Assembly (NCBI RefSeq): GCF_030652775.1
Contig: NZ_JAUSPS010000078.1
Location: 1 to 33,379 of the forward strand
DNA: 33,379 nucleotides
Direction: 5' to 3'
Source of the DNA: Acetobacterium sp.
GTDB lineage: Bacteria; Bacillota; Clostridia; Eubacteriales; Eubacteriaceae
In this document: piece after piece, positions 1-6,193 of the stretch
Position numbering within the stretch: the stretch's first letter is position 1
Layout: every line of letters begins with the position of its first letter
The notes under the pieces: model-generated
Databases searched by the model: none
What the model was told of the DNA's origin: nothing
The model's input: only the letters and a program-made list of their open reading frames with translations
Translations under genes and position numbers: made by a program

Positions 1-475
1 CTGCAGTATTTTGGAACGCCCGATCGCATTTTTACGTCATCGGAAGAGGAATTACGATCTATCGGTGTGATTGGACCAATTTTAGCACAGTCTATACAGA
101 AAGCTCATTCATTGGATGGAGCTTTTTCAATTTTAGATGAGCTGCAACAAAAAGAAATAAAAATACTGGTTTATGATGATCTGCTTTATCCCAGTACGGC
201 CAAAGCAGTGCCTGGATGTCACATACCCTAAAGAACACCGGGAATTGCAGGCTGAGATTGTGGAAAAAGGAGCGGTGATTTCGGAGTATTTACCAAAGAT
301 GAAGGCCAGACCGGAACATTTCCCACGCAGAAATCTTCTGATTGGCAGCTGGAGTGAAAAAATTCTGGTTGTTGAAGCCGCACAGAAAAGCGGCGCACTT
401 ATTACTGCGCAATACGCCAAAATGCAAGGGCACGAGGTTCTGGTACCACCCCATGAGCTTTATCGTTCAAACGTG
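1..475 (+). pseudogene. dprA: dprA remnant (DNA-processing protein A), 5' truncated by window edge
   Basis: DprA loads RecA on incoming single-stranded DNA during natural transformation. From base 1, frame 1 reads a DprA-like N-terminal part ending in the usual D-D-x-L-Y-P and hits a stop at 229-231. The next frame resumes at about 207 with C-L-D-V-T-Y-P-K-E-H, then E-K-G-A-V-I-S-E-Y, F-P-x-R-N and V-V-E-A-A-x-K-S-G-A-L-I-T-A, all classic DprA C-terminal Rossmann motifs. Roughly 100 residues, including the central G-S-R/Y-G segment, are missing at the junction, and similarity fades after about 475. An internal deletion plus frameshift makes this non-functional. Upstream sequence lies outside the window, so the true 5' end is unknown. 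Confidence 0.85.
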
Positions 476-545
476 GCAGTGCTACTCTCTGAGGGCAAGA
501 AAAGAACTAATGTTTTCCGGGCAAAGATTGTAGGAAGTGGCACCA

Positions 546-850
546 TTATTTCAAATAACGCTTTAGTTCTTGATAGAAGTTTTCACGTGTCCCGGCCATG
601 ATTATGACAATGATATTACCATTTTCTAATTGAGATATGTGGTAGGCGAGTTCATAGTTTGTCCGGTTTGTGATACAGATCAAGGCAATAAAGCCCTTTT
701 AAGTCACCGGTTTTAGCTTCTCCAATTCTTCGATAATTTTTTCTATCGCAGGTCGAACCTGATGCGTAATTTTTTTAAATTCAGAAAGTAACTTTTCACC
801 AGAATAACCTTGCCCATGTAGGATTGCTACGAAGAATACTTTACAGATGG
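546..850 (-). pseudogene. Degraded RelE-like toxin gene
   Basis: Read on the minus strand, 698 down to 546 encodes a stretch containing N-R-T-N-Y-E-L-A-Y-H-I and I-I-M-A-G-T-R-E-N-F-Y-Q-E-L-K, which resembles the C-terminal core of RelE/ParE-superfamily ribonuclease toxins (strand-turn-strand and terminal helix). The same frame is interrupted by a stop at 699-701; upstream of it the frame reads a helical segment (about 850-702) that could be the toxin N-terminus or the tail of a lost antitoxin. A short piece in another frame (G-D-L-K-G-L-Y) also fits the family, so more than one frameshift is likely. No start codon with a ribosome site is visible. The broad class is fairly secure, the exact subfamily is not. 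Confidence 0.6.
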
Positions 851-878
851 AGCGGATTACGCCACTGAGAAGTATTTT

Positions 879-1211
879 TTACAAAATTGAGAAACCGTGG
901 CCCAGGATGGCTGTCCAGTTGCTTTTCTGAAACAAAAAACGCACAACGGTAACCCGATGTGTTTCTTCTGATATAACGTAAAAAGCAAGGTAACCGTTTA
1001 CAATGACAAAATGGATTCCCCATGAAGCTAAAACCGGATCATCCACTCGCTTAAATTTATTAGGAAAGTCAGCAAGGGAGTTGATCAGTGCTTCAGTTTC
1101 GTCTAGTAGGTCATCGGCAGCGTTGGGATTTTTGAGAACGAATTCGATATGGTCTGAGGCTCTTAAAATATCTCGTTCAGCGGCAGCTGTGATGGATACT
1201 TCATAGATCAT
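879..1211 (-). CDS. ParE/RelE-superfamily toxin
   Basis: A 110-residue protein resembling the ParE/plasmid-stabilisation branch of RelE/ParE toxins. Visible hallmarks are the N-terminal I-T-A-A-A-E-R-D-I helix segment, a second helix ending in a Leu/Phe/Pro turn near residue 53, then the antiparallel strands with W-G-I-H-F-V-I-V-N-G-Y-L-A-F-Y-V and R-V-T-V-V-R-F-L-F. ParE members poison gyrase and RelE members cleave mRNA; the sequence alone does not decide which. It starts 3 nt after the stop of the antitoxin gene (1215-1472), so the two form an operon read leftwards from the promoter at 1498-1526. The last ~15 residues after R-F-L-F-Q-K run on longer than in many relatives, possibly because the stop was altered next to decayed DNA. 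Confidence 0.8.
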   Translation of the reverse strand: MIYEVSITAAAERDILRASDHIEFVLKNPNAADDLLDETEALINSLADFPNKFKRVDDPVLASWGIHFVIVNGYLAFYVISEETHRVTVVRFLFQKSNWTAILGHGFSIL

Positions 1212-1214
1212 CTG

Positions 1215-1472
1215 TTAGCGTTTGCTCCGGATGGAAGAGATTGCCTCAGAGAAGATACGGGTATTGCTATTTGCAATATCATCCATTCCTTCTTTTATTA
1301 GTCCATATAATTCAAAGCGGCTGTTCATTTCCTCGTAGGCTTCAATGCTCATTACGGCAAGATCGCCTTTTCCGTTTTTGGTAATGAAAACGGGTTCTGA
1401 ATAATTATGACAGAATTTTGAGATTTCATTGTAATTGTTTCGTAGTTCAGCACTGGATTTGATTGTGGGCAT
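1215..1472 (-). CDS. Phd/YefM-type antitoxin
   Basis: An 85-residue antitoxin whose N-terminal half matches the Phd/YefM fold: I-K-S-S-A-E-L-R-N-N-Y, then P-V-F-I-T-K-N-G-K-G-D-L-A-V-M-S-I-E-A-Y-E. The C-terminal part would wrap the neighbouring toxin. An upstream in-frame start would give 93 residues, but the ATG at 1472 is preferred because AGGAGG (1481-1486) sits 8 nt upstream of it. As in the family, the antitoxin is encoded first and probably autorepresses through the inverted repeat in its own promoter. Confidence 0.87.
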   Translation of the reverse strand: MPTIKSSAELRNNYNEISKFCHNYSEPVFITKNGKGDLAVMSIEAYEEMNSRFELYGLIKEGMDDIANSNTRIFSEAISSIRSKR

Positions 1473-1487
1473 GATAAACACCTCCTT

Positions 1488-1526
1488 ATATAACAAAATT
1501 ATACACGTATTTTGTTATATGGTCAA
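1488..1526 (-). promoter_or_regulatory. Promoter and palindromic operator of the Phd/ParE-type operon
   Basis: On the minus strand a near-consensus sigma-A promoter is visible: TTGACC (1526-1521), 17-nt spacer, TATAAT (1503-1498). A perfect 12-bp inverted repeat, ATATAACAAAAT / ATTTTGTTATAT (1488-1499 and 1509-1520, 9-nt gap), covers the spacer and the -10. A repressor on this palindrome would block RNA polymerase, as expected for antitoxin/toxin autoregulation. Confidence 0.85.
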
Positions 1527-1645
1527 GTAATTCCTTGCCCAACTCCGAGGGTGGCGGTGCCACTCTCTTAACATGTATTAAATCTCATAAAAACAAAGGA
1601 TCAAATTTCATCCATCCGTTGCAAACAGCCAATTAGGTGCTTGCT

Positions 1646-1906
1646 TTAATAAATCTCACTTCGATGACCCACGTCAAGGATAATGATATTTATCTTATTA
1701 TCTTCGATTAAAGCAAGGATGCGATAATCACCAATGCGATATCGCCATTTTCCTTTGTGATTAGCAGTTAATGGTTTTCCATGCAACCTGGGATCATTGC
1801 AACCTTCAAGGTTCTTTTCAATCCAGCCAATTAATAAGGATGATTGATAGCGATCCATTTTCGTTAACTTTTTAAGAGCAATGTCAGAAAACTCAACTTC
1901 GAACAT
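1646..1906 (-). CDS. RelE-type mRNA interferase toxin
   Basis: An 86-residue RelE-family toxin: F-S-D-I-A-L-K-K-L-T-K-M-D at the N-terminus, then the conserved G-K-W-R-Y-R-I-G-D-Y-R-I-L-A core and I-I-I-L-D-V-G-H-R-S-E-I-Y end. The R-x-R-x-G-D-Y-R and G-H-R positions match the conserved basic residues of RelE-like ribosome-dependent mRNases. Its ATG follows the antitoxin stop by one nucleotide, so the pair is translationally coupled. The gene appears intact and of normal length. Confidence 0.88.
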   Translation of the reverse strand: MFEVEFSDIALKKLTKMDRYQSSLLIGWIEKNLEGCNDPRLHGKPLTANHKGKWRYRIGDYRILALIEDNKINIIILDVGHRSEIY

Positions 1907-1907
1907 A

Positions 1908-2120
1908 TTACAAGCCTAATTCTTTCTTTACGTCATCAAGTGAATAGGTCTTTTTCATATTAGCTAAAGCCTCATCAAAGTGCTTTAAATCAATTTCATC
2001 CTCAATTTTTTCGATCACGGATGTTCTGATTAAATCAGAAACAGATAAGCAATGCATTTTTGCGTAGTTTCTAACCAGTAAATCTTCTTTTTCAGAAAGA
2101 CGAATTGAAATTGTGCTCAT
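1908..2120 (-). CDS. RelB-like ribbon-helix-helix antitoxin
   Basis: A 70-residue antitoxin. Residues 1-45 look like a ribbon-helix-helix DNA-binding domain (S-T-I-S-I-R-L-S-E-K-E strand, then two helices with L-S-V-S-D-L-I-R-T-S-V), and the acidic helical tail (residues 46-70) should bind the RelE toxin encoded next. A GTG three codons upstream is in frame, but it lies inside the GGAGG ribosome site, so the ATG at 2120 is the likely start. Short RHH antitoxins of this layout usually repress their own operon. Confidence 0.85.
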   Translation of the reverse strand: MSTISIRLSEKEDLLVRNYAKMHCLSVSDLIRTSVIEKIEDEIDLKHFDEALANMKKTYSLDDVKKELGL

Positions 2121-2146
2121 TTGTATCACCTCCGAATAAATTCCTT

Positions 2147-2185
2147 AATGTAATACATTGTAATGCAAATGCATGTGTTTGTCAA
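2147..2185 (-). promoter_or_regulatory. Promoter and operator of the RHH/RelE operon
   Basis: On the minus strand TTGACA (2185-2180) is followed by 17 nt and TACAAT (2162-2157), a strong sigma-A promoter. Overlapping and following the -10 is AATGTA-A-TACATT (2147-2159), a 6+6 bp inverted repeat with one central base, a plausible site for a ribbon-helix-helix dimer. Confidence 0.8.
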
Positions 2186-2322
2186 GGTTTAGGTTTTAGG
2201 TTTTGTGTGTTATGGCTACGTATTGTACGTATTGTATTAGCGCCAGACACCAATAGGAATTCATATAAGTTTAATAAACGAAATACTGAATATAATAAAT
2301 ATTGAATACTGCGATCATTATA

Positions 2323-2351
2323 TTGCGCATAAAGAAGCAAAGAGGTATAAT
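2323..2351 (+). promoter_or_regulatory. Promoter ahead of the c-di-GMP riboswitch operon
   Basis: TTGCGC (2323-2328), 17-nt spacer, TATAAT (2346-2351) on the plus strand. Transcription from about 2358 would run straight into the c-di-GMP-I aptamer and then the 2685-5787 genes. Confidence 0.65.
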
Positions 2352-2397
2352 AGAAACCATATAGTGCAAACATTAAATATTTAGAAGTATCGATTAA

Positions 2398-2485
2398 AAA
2401 ATTGAATAACGGCAAAATTGCTGAAAAGTAATGACGCAAAGCTATAGGGACTTAACCAAATGGAAAGCCAGCCAGTTGCATTTTA
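2398..2485 (+). promoter_or_regulatory. Cyclic di-GMP-I (GEMM-I) riboswitch aptamer
   Basis: The GEMM core is recognisable: GGCAAA at 2411-2416, a stem ATTGCT/AGTAAT closed by a GAAA tetraloop (2417-2432), the invariant TGACGCAAAGC box (2432-2442), then a second stem region ending in AGCCAG-TTGC. These match the Vc2-type aptamer (GGGCAAAcc, GNRA loop, GACGCAAAGCC, ...GTTAC), and the GACGCAAAGCTATAGGGACT segment is identical to the second copy at about 26711. It senses c-di-GMP and should control the operon starting at 2685. No clear intrinsic terminator follows it, so the expression platform and its on/off sense are unresolved. The outer P1 stem is only weakly supported by eye. Confidence 0.85.
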
Positions 2486-2684
2486 CAGGTATGGTTTACA
2501 TATCTGTTTTCTTTGTTTAGAAATAAGTAGCTTTATAATTTATCACGTTCAACATGAATACAATGATCAGATGAACAACTTTATAGTTATTAAATTAATA
2601 CAAAATATGATGGGTCTGCTCGCTTTTTCGTTAATATCCAAGGTTTTTGAGCGCAATTTTTATAAATGATTAAGGGAGATTTAG
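2486..2684 (+). other. Leader region between riboswitch and first gene
   Basis: About 200 nt with no convincing gene. An open frame begins at 2460 (69 aa, hydrophobic), but its ATG lies inside the aptamer and has no ribosome site; a shorter in-frame start near 2572 also lacks one. No strong hairpin with a T-tract was found, so the riboswitch output mechanism is not visible here. Confidence 0.5.
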
Positions 2685-2867
2685 ATGGGATATTTGTTTT
2701 TGTTATATTGTTTTGTATTGCTAATTTTAGTTGCTATGATCTTTGCGATAAATAAGTTATCAGGCGGTTGGCAAAGTGGAGGAACTCGGTTTTTAAGCGC
2801 GGTACTAATTGCAGCGATTGGTTTTATAACCGTGGTCTTTTTGTGGATCTTAGTAGTTGTGTCATAA
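2685..2867 (+). CDS. Small two-helix membrane protein, unknown function
   Basis: A 60-residue protein, almost entirely hydrophobic: one membrane segment at about residues 3-23, a short polar loop (N-K-L-S-G-G-W-Q-S-G-G-T-R), and a second at about 36-58. The ATG is well placed 6 nt after AAGGGAG (2672-2678). It is the first credible gene after the c-di-GMP-I riboswitch. I do not recognise the family; the size and topology would suit a small membrane partner of the neighbouring gene products. Confidence 0.65.
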   Translation: MGYLFLLYCFVLLILVAMIFAINKLSGGWQSGGTRFLSAVLIAAIGFITVVFLWILVVVS

Positions 2868-2922
2868 AAAGGTGAAACGAAGTTTTGGAAATAAACAAAT
2901 TATAGAATAAGAGGTAAGACGT

Positions 2923-4593
2923 TTGAAATGTCCGAGATGTGGTGGAGACAATTGTCAGTATGTGGATAAAACTGTACAGACGAATAGTATATCTAAAGCG
3001 TGCTGTGGTTGGGTAATTTGTGGCCCGATTGGCGCACTGATTATGGGTATAAATGGTGGTGTCAGTGAAAAACAATACTGGGTTTGTGGTGGTTGTGGGA
3101 ACAAGTTTACCTCAACAAAGGGTATGGCATCAGATTTAAGAAGAAGTCAGGCTGAAGCATCTGATTATGAAGAACAGCAAAAACGGGTAGAAGCTGAGAG
3201 AAAGAAACTGGAAGAGATAAACAGTCGGAATATTCCGTATAAGTACAGTCTTGATTTGGGAGAAGCTGTTAATGAGTATGAAGAACAGCTTCTGAATCAT
3301 ATTGACAATCTACGTGGTGATATTGAGTATCAGTATCAGGAACGTGTTATTATGGGTGAAAACTCACAGGCTTACCGTAAGACAAATGGGATGATGTATA
3401 AGGTAGCGGGGATTACCGCATCATTAAAGCCGAATGAAAATATCATTTATTGTTTGGCTTATGATGAAAACTTCAATAGTGGGATTGTAATGACAAACTT
3501 GGTATTGTATTTGTCGGATGAGCGAGTTGCATTAAGTAATGTGATGTTCGTAACAGAGTATGGTGTATACACCAATACAGGGTATACGGACTTTGAGCAG
3601 GCCTTAGATCATGATCTGGTTAAATTGATGCGATATGTATGTTGTGCTGATCGATTATTGAAAGATGAAGATAATGGTGCAGTGTTGAAATTAGAAACCT
3701 CAAAAATCAGTACAGGGGTTGACCGAAAAGTAACACAAGAGGGGTATTATATTAAAGATTATACCCTTGTTTGTGGCGATGAGACCGTTAACTTAGGTAT
3801 TGACAGTGATAATCTTGTTAGTCATAAAGGGTTTATTTATTATAAAAAACCACTTAAAAGTGCTATAACGGGGGCGTTTAAGCCGAAGGATTTACTGGAT
3901 GGTATGTCACAGGTCACATCTGCAATCAAACAAAAGACTGGATTAGGAATTGACTATCAGATAATGCAGGTTAAAGGTAGTACAACGGAGTCTTTTGGAA
4001 TAAATATTACTTGTGTAAAAGACTTTCAAATATGGGGAGATCGGGTTATTATCCGTAAGAGCAGTAAAGATTTCACGCGTAACAATCTTGTGATGACAGA
4101 TCTTAACAACCCATATGAGTTGGATGTGTTAGTACCTTCAATCGTAACAGCATATATTGTGACAGAGAAAGGGTTGTTCTATTGCACCAAGATAGGTAAA
4201 GGATTATCTAAGTATGCATTATATCACACTACTGTGTTGGGTGGAGCTGCGGATATGTATTGTGAATTAGAATATCCGATTAGTAATCTTAAATGGGATG
4301 GTGAATATTTCTATACCGAGGTAAAAGGTTATCTGTATCGATTTAACAAACATTCAGGGATGGAACAAATTATCACTCAGGTAGTAAATTATGATGTGAC
4401 GGAAGAGGTGGTATATTTCTCAACAGAGAATGGAGTATTTTCTATCAAAGAAGGAGAAAGACCGGTCTTCTTATACCCGTTAAGAGGTATTGATGATTTG
4501 TATGTCTATAACAATAACTTATATATGTACAATCAGGGTGAGTTGACAGTACAGCGTACAGATGGACGATATGAAGTGTATGAGATGCTTTAA
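2923..4593 (+). CDS. Zinc-ribbon protein with coiled coil and propeller-like C-terminal domain, unknown function
   Basis: A 556-residue protein starting at TTG (2923) with GAGGT 7 nt upstream. Residues 3-58 form a split zinc ribbon: C3-P-R-C6 and C55-G-G-C58, separated by a Gly/hydrophobic hairpin (about 27-47, C-C-G-W-V-I-C-G-P-I-G-A-L) that could insert in or lie on the membrane. Residues about 65-110 are charged and helical, likely coiled coil. The C-terminal third has repeated short strands with aromatic/Gly spacing (Y-I-V-T-E-K-G-L-F-Y, W-D-G-E-Y-F-Y-T, V-Y-F-S-T-E-N-G-V-F, Y-V-Y-N-N-N-L-Y-M-Y), like DUF5050-type beta-propeller blades. No signal peptide is seen, so it is probably cytoplasmic. 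It lies in the riboswitch-led operon and overlaps the next gene. Function unknown. Confidence 0.75.
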   Translation: MKCPRCGGDNCQYVDKTVQTNSISKACCGWVICGPIGALIMGINGGVSEKQYWVCGGCGNKFTSTKGMASDLRRSQAEASDYEEQQKRVEAERKKLEEINSRNIPYKYSLDLGEAVNEYEEQLLNHIDNLRGDIEYQYQERVIMGENSQAYRKTNGMMYKVAGITASLKPNENIIYCLAYDENFNSGIVMTNLVLYLSDERVALSNVMFVTEYGVYTNTGYTDFEQALDHDLVKLMRYVCCADRLLKDEDNGAVLKLETSKISTGVDRKVTQEGYYIKDYTLVCGDETVNLGIDSDNLVSHKGFIYYKKPLKSAITGAFKPKDLLDGMSQVTSAIKQKTGLGIDYQIMQVKGSTTESFGINITCVKDFQIWGDRVIIRKSSKDFTRNNLVMTDLNNPYELDVLVPSIVTAYIVTEKGLFYCTKIGKGLSKYALYHTTVLGGAADMYCELEYPISNLKWDGEYFYTEVKGYLYRFNKHSGMEQIITQVVNYDVTEEVVYFSTENGVFSIKEGERPVFLYPLRGIDDLYVYNNNLYMYNQGELTVQRTDGRYEVYEML

Positions 4594-4909
4594 GTTCTGG
4601 ATTTGGACGATGAAGTTGGGACATCTATTAGGGTGTCATCAGCTTGGGTCGAGAAGCTTTTTTATAAAAGGTTACCAGTTTCCAGTATGTGCAAGATGTA
4701 CAGGGATCTATTTAGGGTTGATATTAGGGGTGTTTTTCAAAATATCTCTTTTATTCAGTCTATTGTCTATAATACCTTTGTTATTAGATGGACTCACACA
4801 GTTGCTTACTAAATACCAGTCAAATAACATTAAACGAATAGGGACAGGGTTATTATTCGGTATAGGGTTTGCAAATCTGTTTCTAATATTATTGAAGGAG
4901 GCTTTTTAA
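4571..4909 (+). CDS. DUF2085-like membrane protein
   Basis: About 112 residues with the DUF2085 signature G-C-H-Q-L-G-S-R-S-F-F followed by F-P-V-C-A-R-C-T-G-I-Y-L-G, then two to three membrane segments. The Cys/His residues (C-H-Q, C-A-R-C) look like a metal or heme/redox-type site, but the family has no established function. The start is uncertain: ATGs at 4562, 4571, 4580 and 4610 are all in frame and none has a strong ribosome site. Any of the first three overlaps the end of the zinc-ribbon gene, implying translational coupling. The stop overlaps the next start (TAATG), so these genes belong to one operon. Confidence 0.75.
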   Translation: MKCMRCFKFWIWTMKLGHLLGCHQLGSRSFFIKGYQFPVCARCTGIYLGLILGVFFKISLLFSLLSIIPLLLDGLTQLLTKYQSNNIKRIGTGLLFGIGFANLFLILLKEAF

Positions 4910-5787
4910 TGGCAGGAAATAATGATGAATGGTTTACAGGGAGTGGTGGAAGTCAACAGGTTAATAGTTGGAAACCGAAGAATAGCGGGAGTAAACAAGA
5001 TACACAAAATGGGGGTGAAGCGGAAGGTAAAAATTTAAAAGATTGGCAACAGGAGAGAAATGCACAGATTATTAGGAAAGTAATCCTTGCGGTTCTTGTT
5101 GCTGCTACTTTAATTACACTTATTGGCGTTTATCAGTACAATCAGCCGGAAAATATTGCAAGACGAATTATTAAACCTTTATTTGAAGACAGAGCAATGA
5201 CAATTATTAAAACTGATGTGACGATAGATATTGTTGAGAATACAGAAACACAGTTATTGAATGTTATGGATGATAACTTTTTAAGCTTTTTATTCAGTGC
5301 GAGTGACGTAAATGAAGAGACAGAAAAGTTGACTTATGCTAAGAATGTGCTTCTAGTCGGGGAGTTTATTGATAACTACAATGCAGGTGGAAAGTATTCG
5401 GCTGAGGAGGCCTTGTATTTTGTTAAGTTGGTAGAGGATTTGGGGTCTTCTGAATATGTAACGACAACTTATCAGGAAGATATTCAAAGTATTAGGGATC
5501 ATGAAGCCTATGTTTGCAAGTATATTGTAGAGACGCATATCAATACAATGACTGTTGCTAAGGCAATTGCGTACCTTGAGAGTAACTGGGATTTGTTTGA
5601 TGAGTTTGCATCAGAAGAGGTTATAAAAGAGTATGATGAGGCATTGAACGCTTTAAAAGAAATAAATAGTCAAAATAAAATAACGATAGGTTCATCAAAT
5701 TCATCAAATTCAATAAGTTCATCAAGTTCGTCTGCTAGTGATATCGCTTCTGCATTTGTTAACACTGTACTGGATTTTAACTGGTAG
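4909..5787 (+). CDS. Single-pass membrane protein with extracytoplasmic domain, unknown function
   Basis: A 292-residue protein with a polar, Gly/Ser/Asn-rich N-terminus (1-55), one membrane helix at about residues 57-77 (V-I-L-A-V-L-V-A-A-T-L-I-T-L-I-G-V), and a mostly helical acidic domain to about 250, likely outside the membrane. It ends in a Ser/Asn-rich low-complexity tract (about 257-275). GGAGG lies just upstream of the ATG, which overlaps the preceding stop. It is the last gene before the strong terminator at 5894-5945. The polar head, single helix and linker-like tail suggest a structural or scaffolding role, but the family is not recognised. Confidence 0.7.
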   Translation: MAGNNDEWFTGSGGSQQVNSWKPKNSGSKQDTQNGGEAEGKNLKDWQQERNAQIIRKVILAVLVAATLITLIGVYQYNQPENIARRIIKPLFEDRAMTIIKTDVTIDIVENTETQLLNVMDDNFLSFLFSASDVNEETEKLTYAKNVLLVGEFIDNYNAGGKYSAEEALYFVKLVEDLGSSEYVTTTYQEDIQSIRDHEAYVCKYIVETHINTMTVAKAIAYLESNWDLFDEFASEEVIKEYDEALNALKEINSQNKITIGSSNSSNSISSSSSSASDIASAFVNTVLDFNW

Positions 5788-5825
5788 GTGTTGAGTTAAA
5801 ATCATAAAGTAAAAACTATGGTGAG

Positions 5826-5880
5826 TGGTGCCACGCTCTAAAAAGGTTTTGGTGCCATCTCGCTCTAAACGTTTTGTGCC
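5826..5880. repeat. Short direct repeat with GGTGCCA core
   Basis: Two imperfect copies of GGTGCCA-(3-6 nt)-GCTCTAAA-n-G-TTTT occur back to back, followed by a third partial GTGCC. A similar GGTGCCACTCTCTTAA lies at about 1561. They are non-coding and in both places fall just outside gene boundaries. They look like remnants of another dispersed element, distinct from the GGGGACGGTT family elsewhere in the window. Confidence 0.5.
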
Positions 5881-5893
5881 TGACATTAAGAGC

Positions 5894-5945
5894 AAAGCTT
5901 TGTAACAATAGTCTGTTTAGACTATTGTTACAAAGCTTTTTTAAT
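5894..5945 (+). terminator. Strong intrinsic terminator
   Basis: Perfect 21-bp inverted repeat (5894-5914 and 5919-5939) with a GTTT loop, followed by T-rich sequence. It ends the 2685-5787 operon and insulates the ChW gene downstream. The mirror strand could also terminate (A-tract upstream). Confidence 0.88.
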
Positions 5946-6006
5946 TATCAAAAATCAACATCCAGAGATAATTTATGTAAAAAAACAAAAAAATGAAAAT
6001 AGTTTT

Positions 6007-6055
6007 GGCACACAATATGCCACACGTTGTTTTGTCTGATTTACTATGCTAAGAT
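6007..6055 (+). promoter_or_regulatory. Promoter of ChW gene 1 with shared 18-bp element
   Basis: The element GGCACACAATATGCCACA (6007-6024) is followed by a -35-like TTGTTT (6027-6032), 17-nt spacer and an extended -10, TGC-TAAGAT (6050-6055). The same element, at the same 25-nt distance from the -10, precedes the other two ChW genes (11835-11883; 21651-21699 minus). CACA repeats at 12-nt spacing suggest a dimeric regulator binding one face of the DNA next to the -35. Confidence 0.8.
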
Positions 6056-6119
6056 TCAATAAATCATTTACTTCAGGAAAAAAGACATAAATTCTAAACA
6101 AATTGCAGTAAAGGAGGCT

Positions 6120-6161
6120 ATGCCGCTTAAATTAGTTGACCAACGAGTTAACGTTAATTAA
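6120..6161 (+). other. Possible 13-codon leader ORF in the 5' UTR of ChW gene 1
   Basis: AAAGGAGG (6110-6117) sits 2 nt before an ATG that opens a 13-codon frame (M-P-L-K-L-V-D-Q-R-V-N-V-N) ending 32 nt before the ChW gene start. The ribosome site is the best in this UTR but the spacing is short. It could be a regulatory leader peptide or a chance match. Confidence 0.3.
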
Positions 6162-6193
6162 TCACTCAATGTTTGAAATGTGAAAGGAAAATT

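Noticed and set aside
2182..2439. Minus-strand 85-codon open frame
   Set aside because: It runs antisense across the plus-strand promoter and the c-di-GMP-I aptamer, has no ribosome site, and its hydrophobicity comes from AT-rich composition.
2460..2669. 69-codon hydrophobic open frame after the first riboswitch
   Set aside because: Its ATG lies inside the aptamer's second stem and no Shine-Dalgarno precedes it or the internal ATG near 2572.
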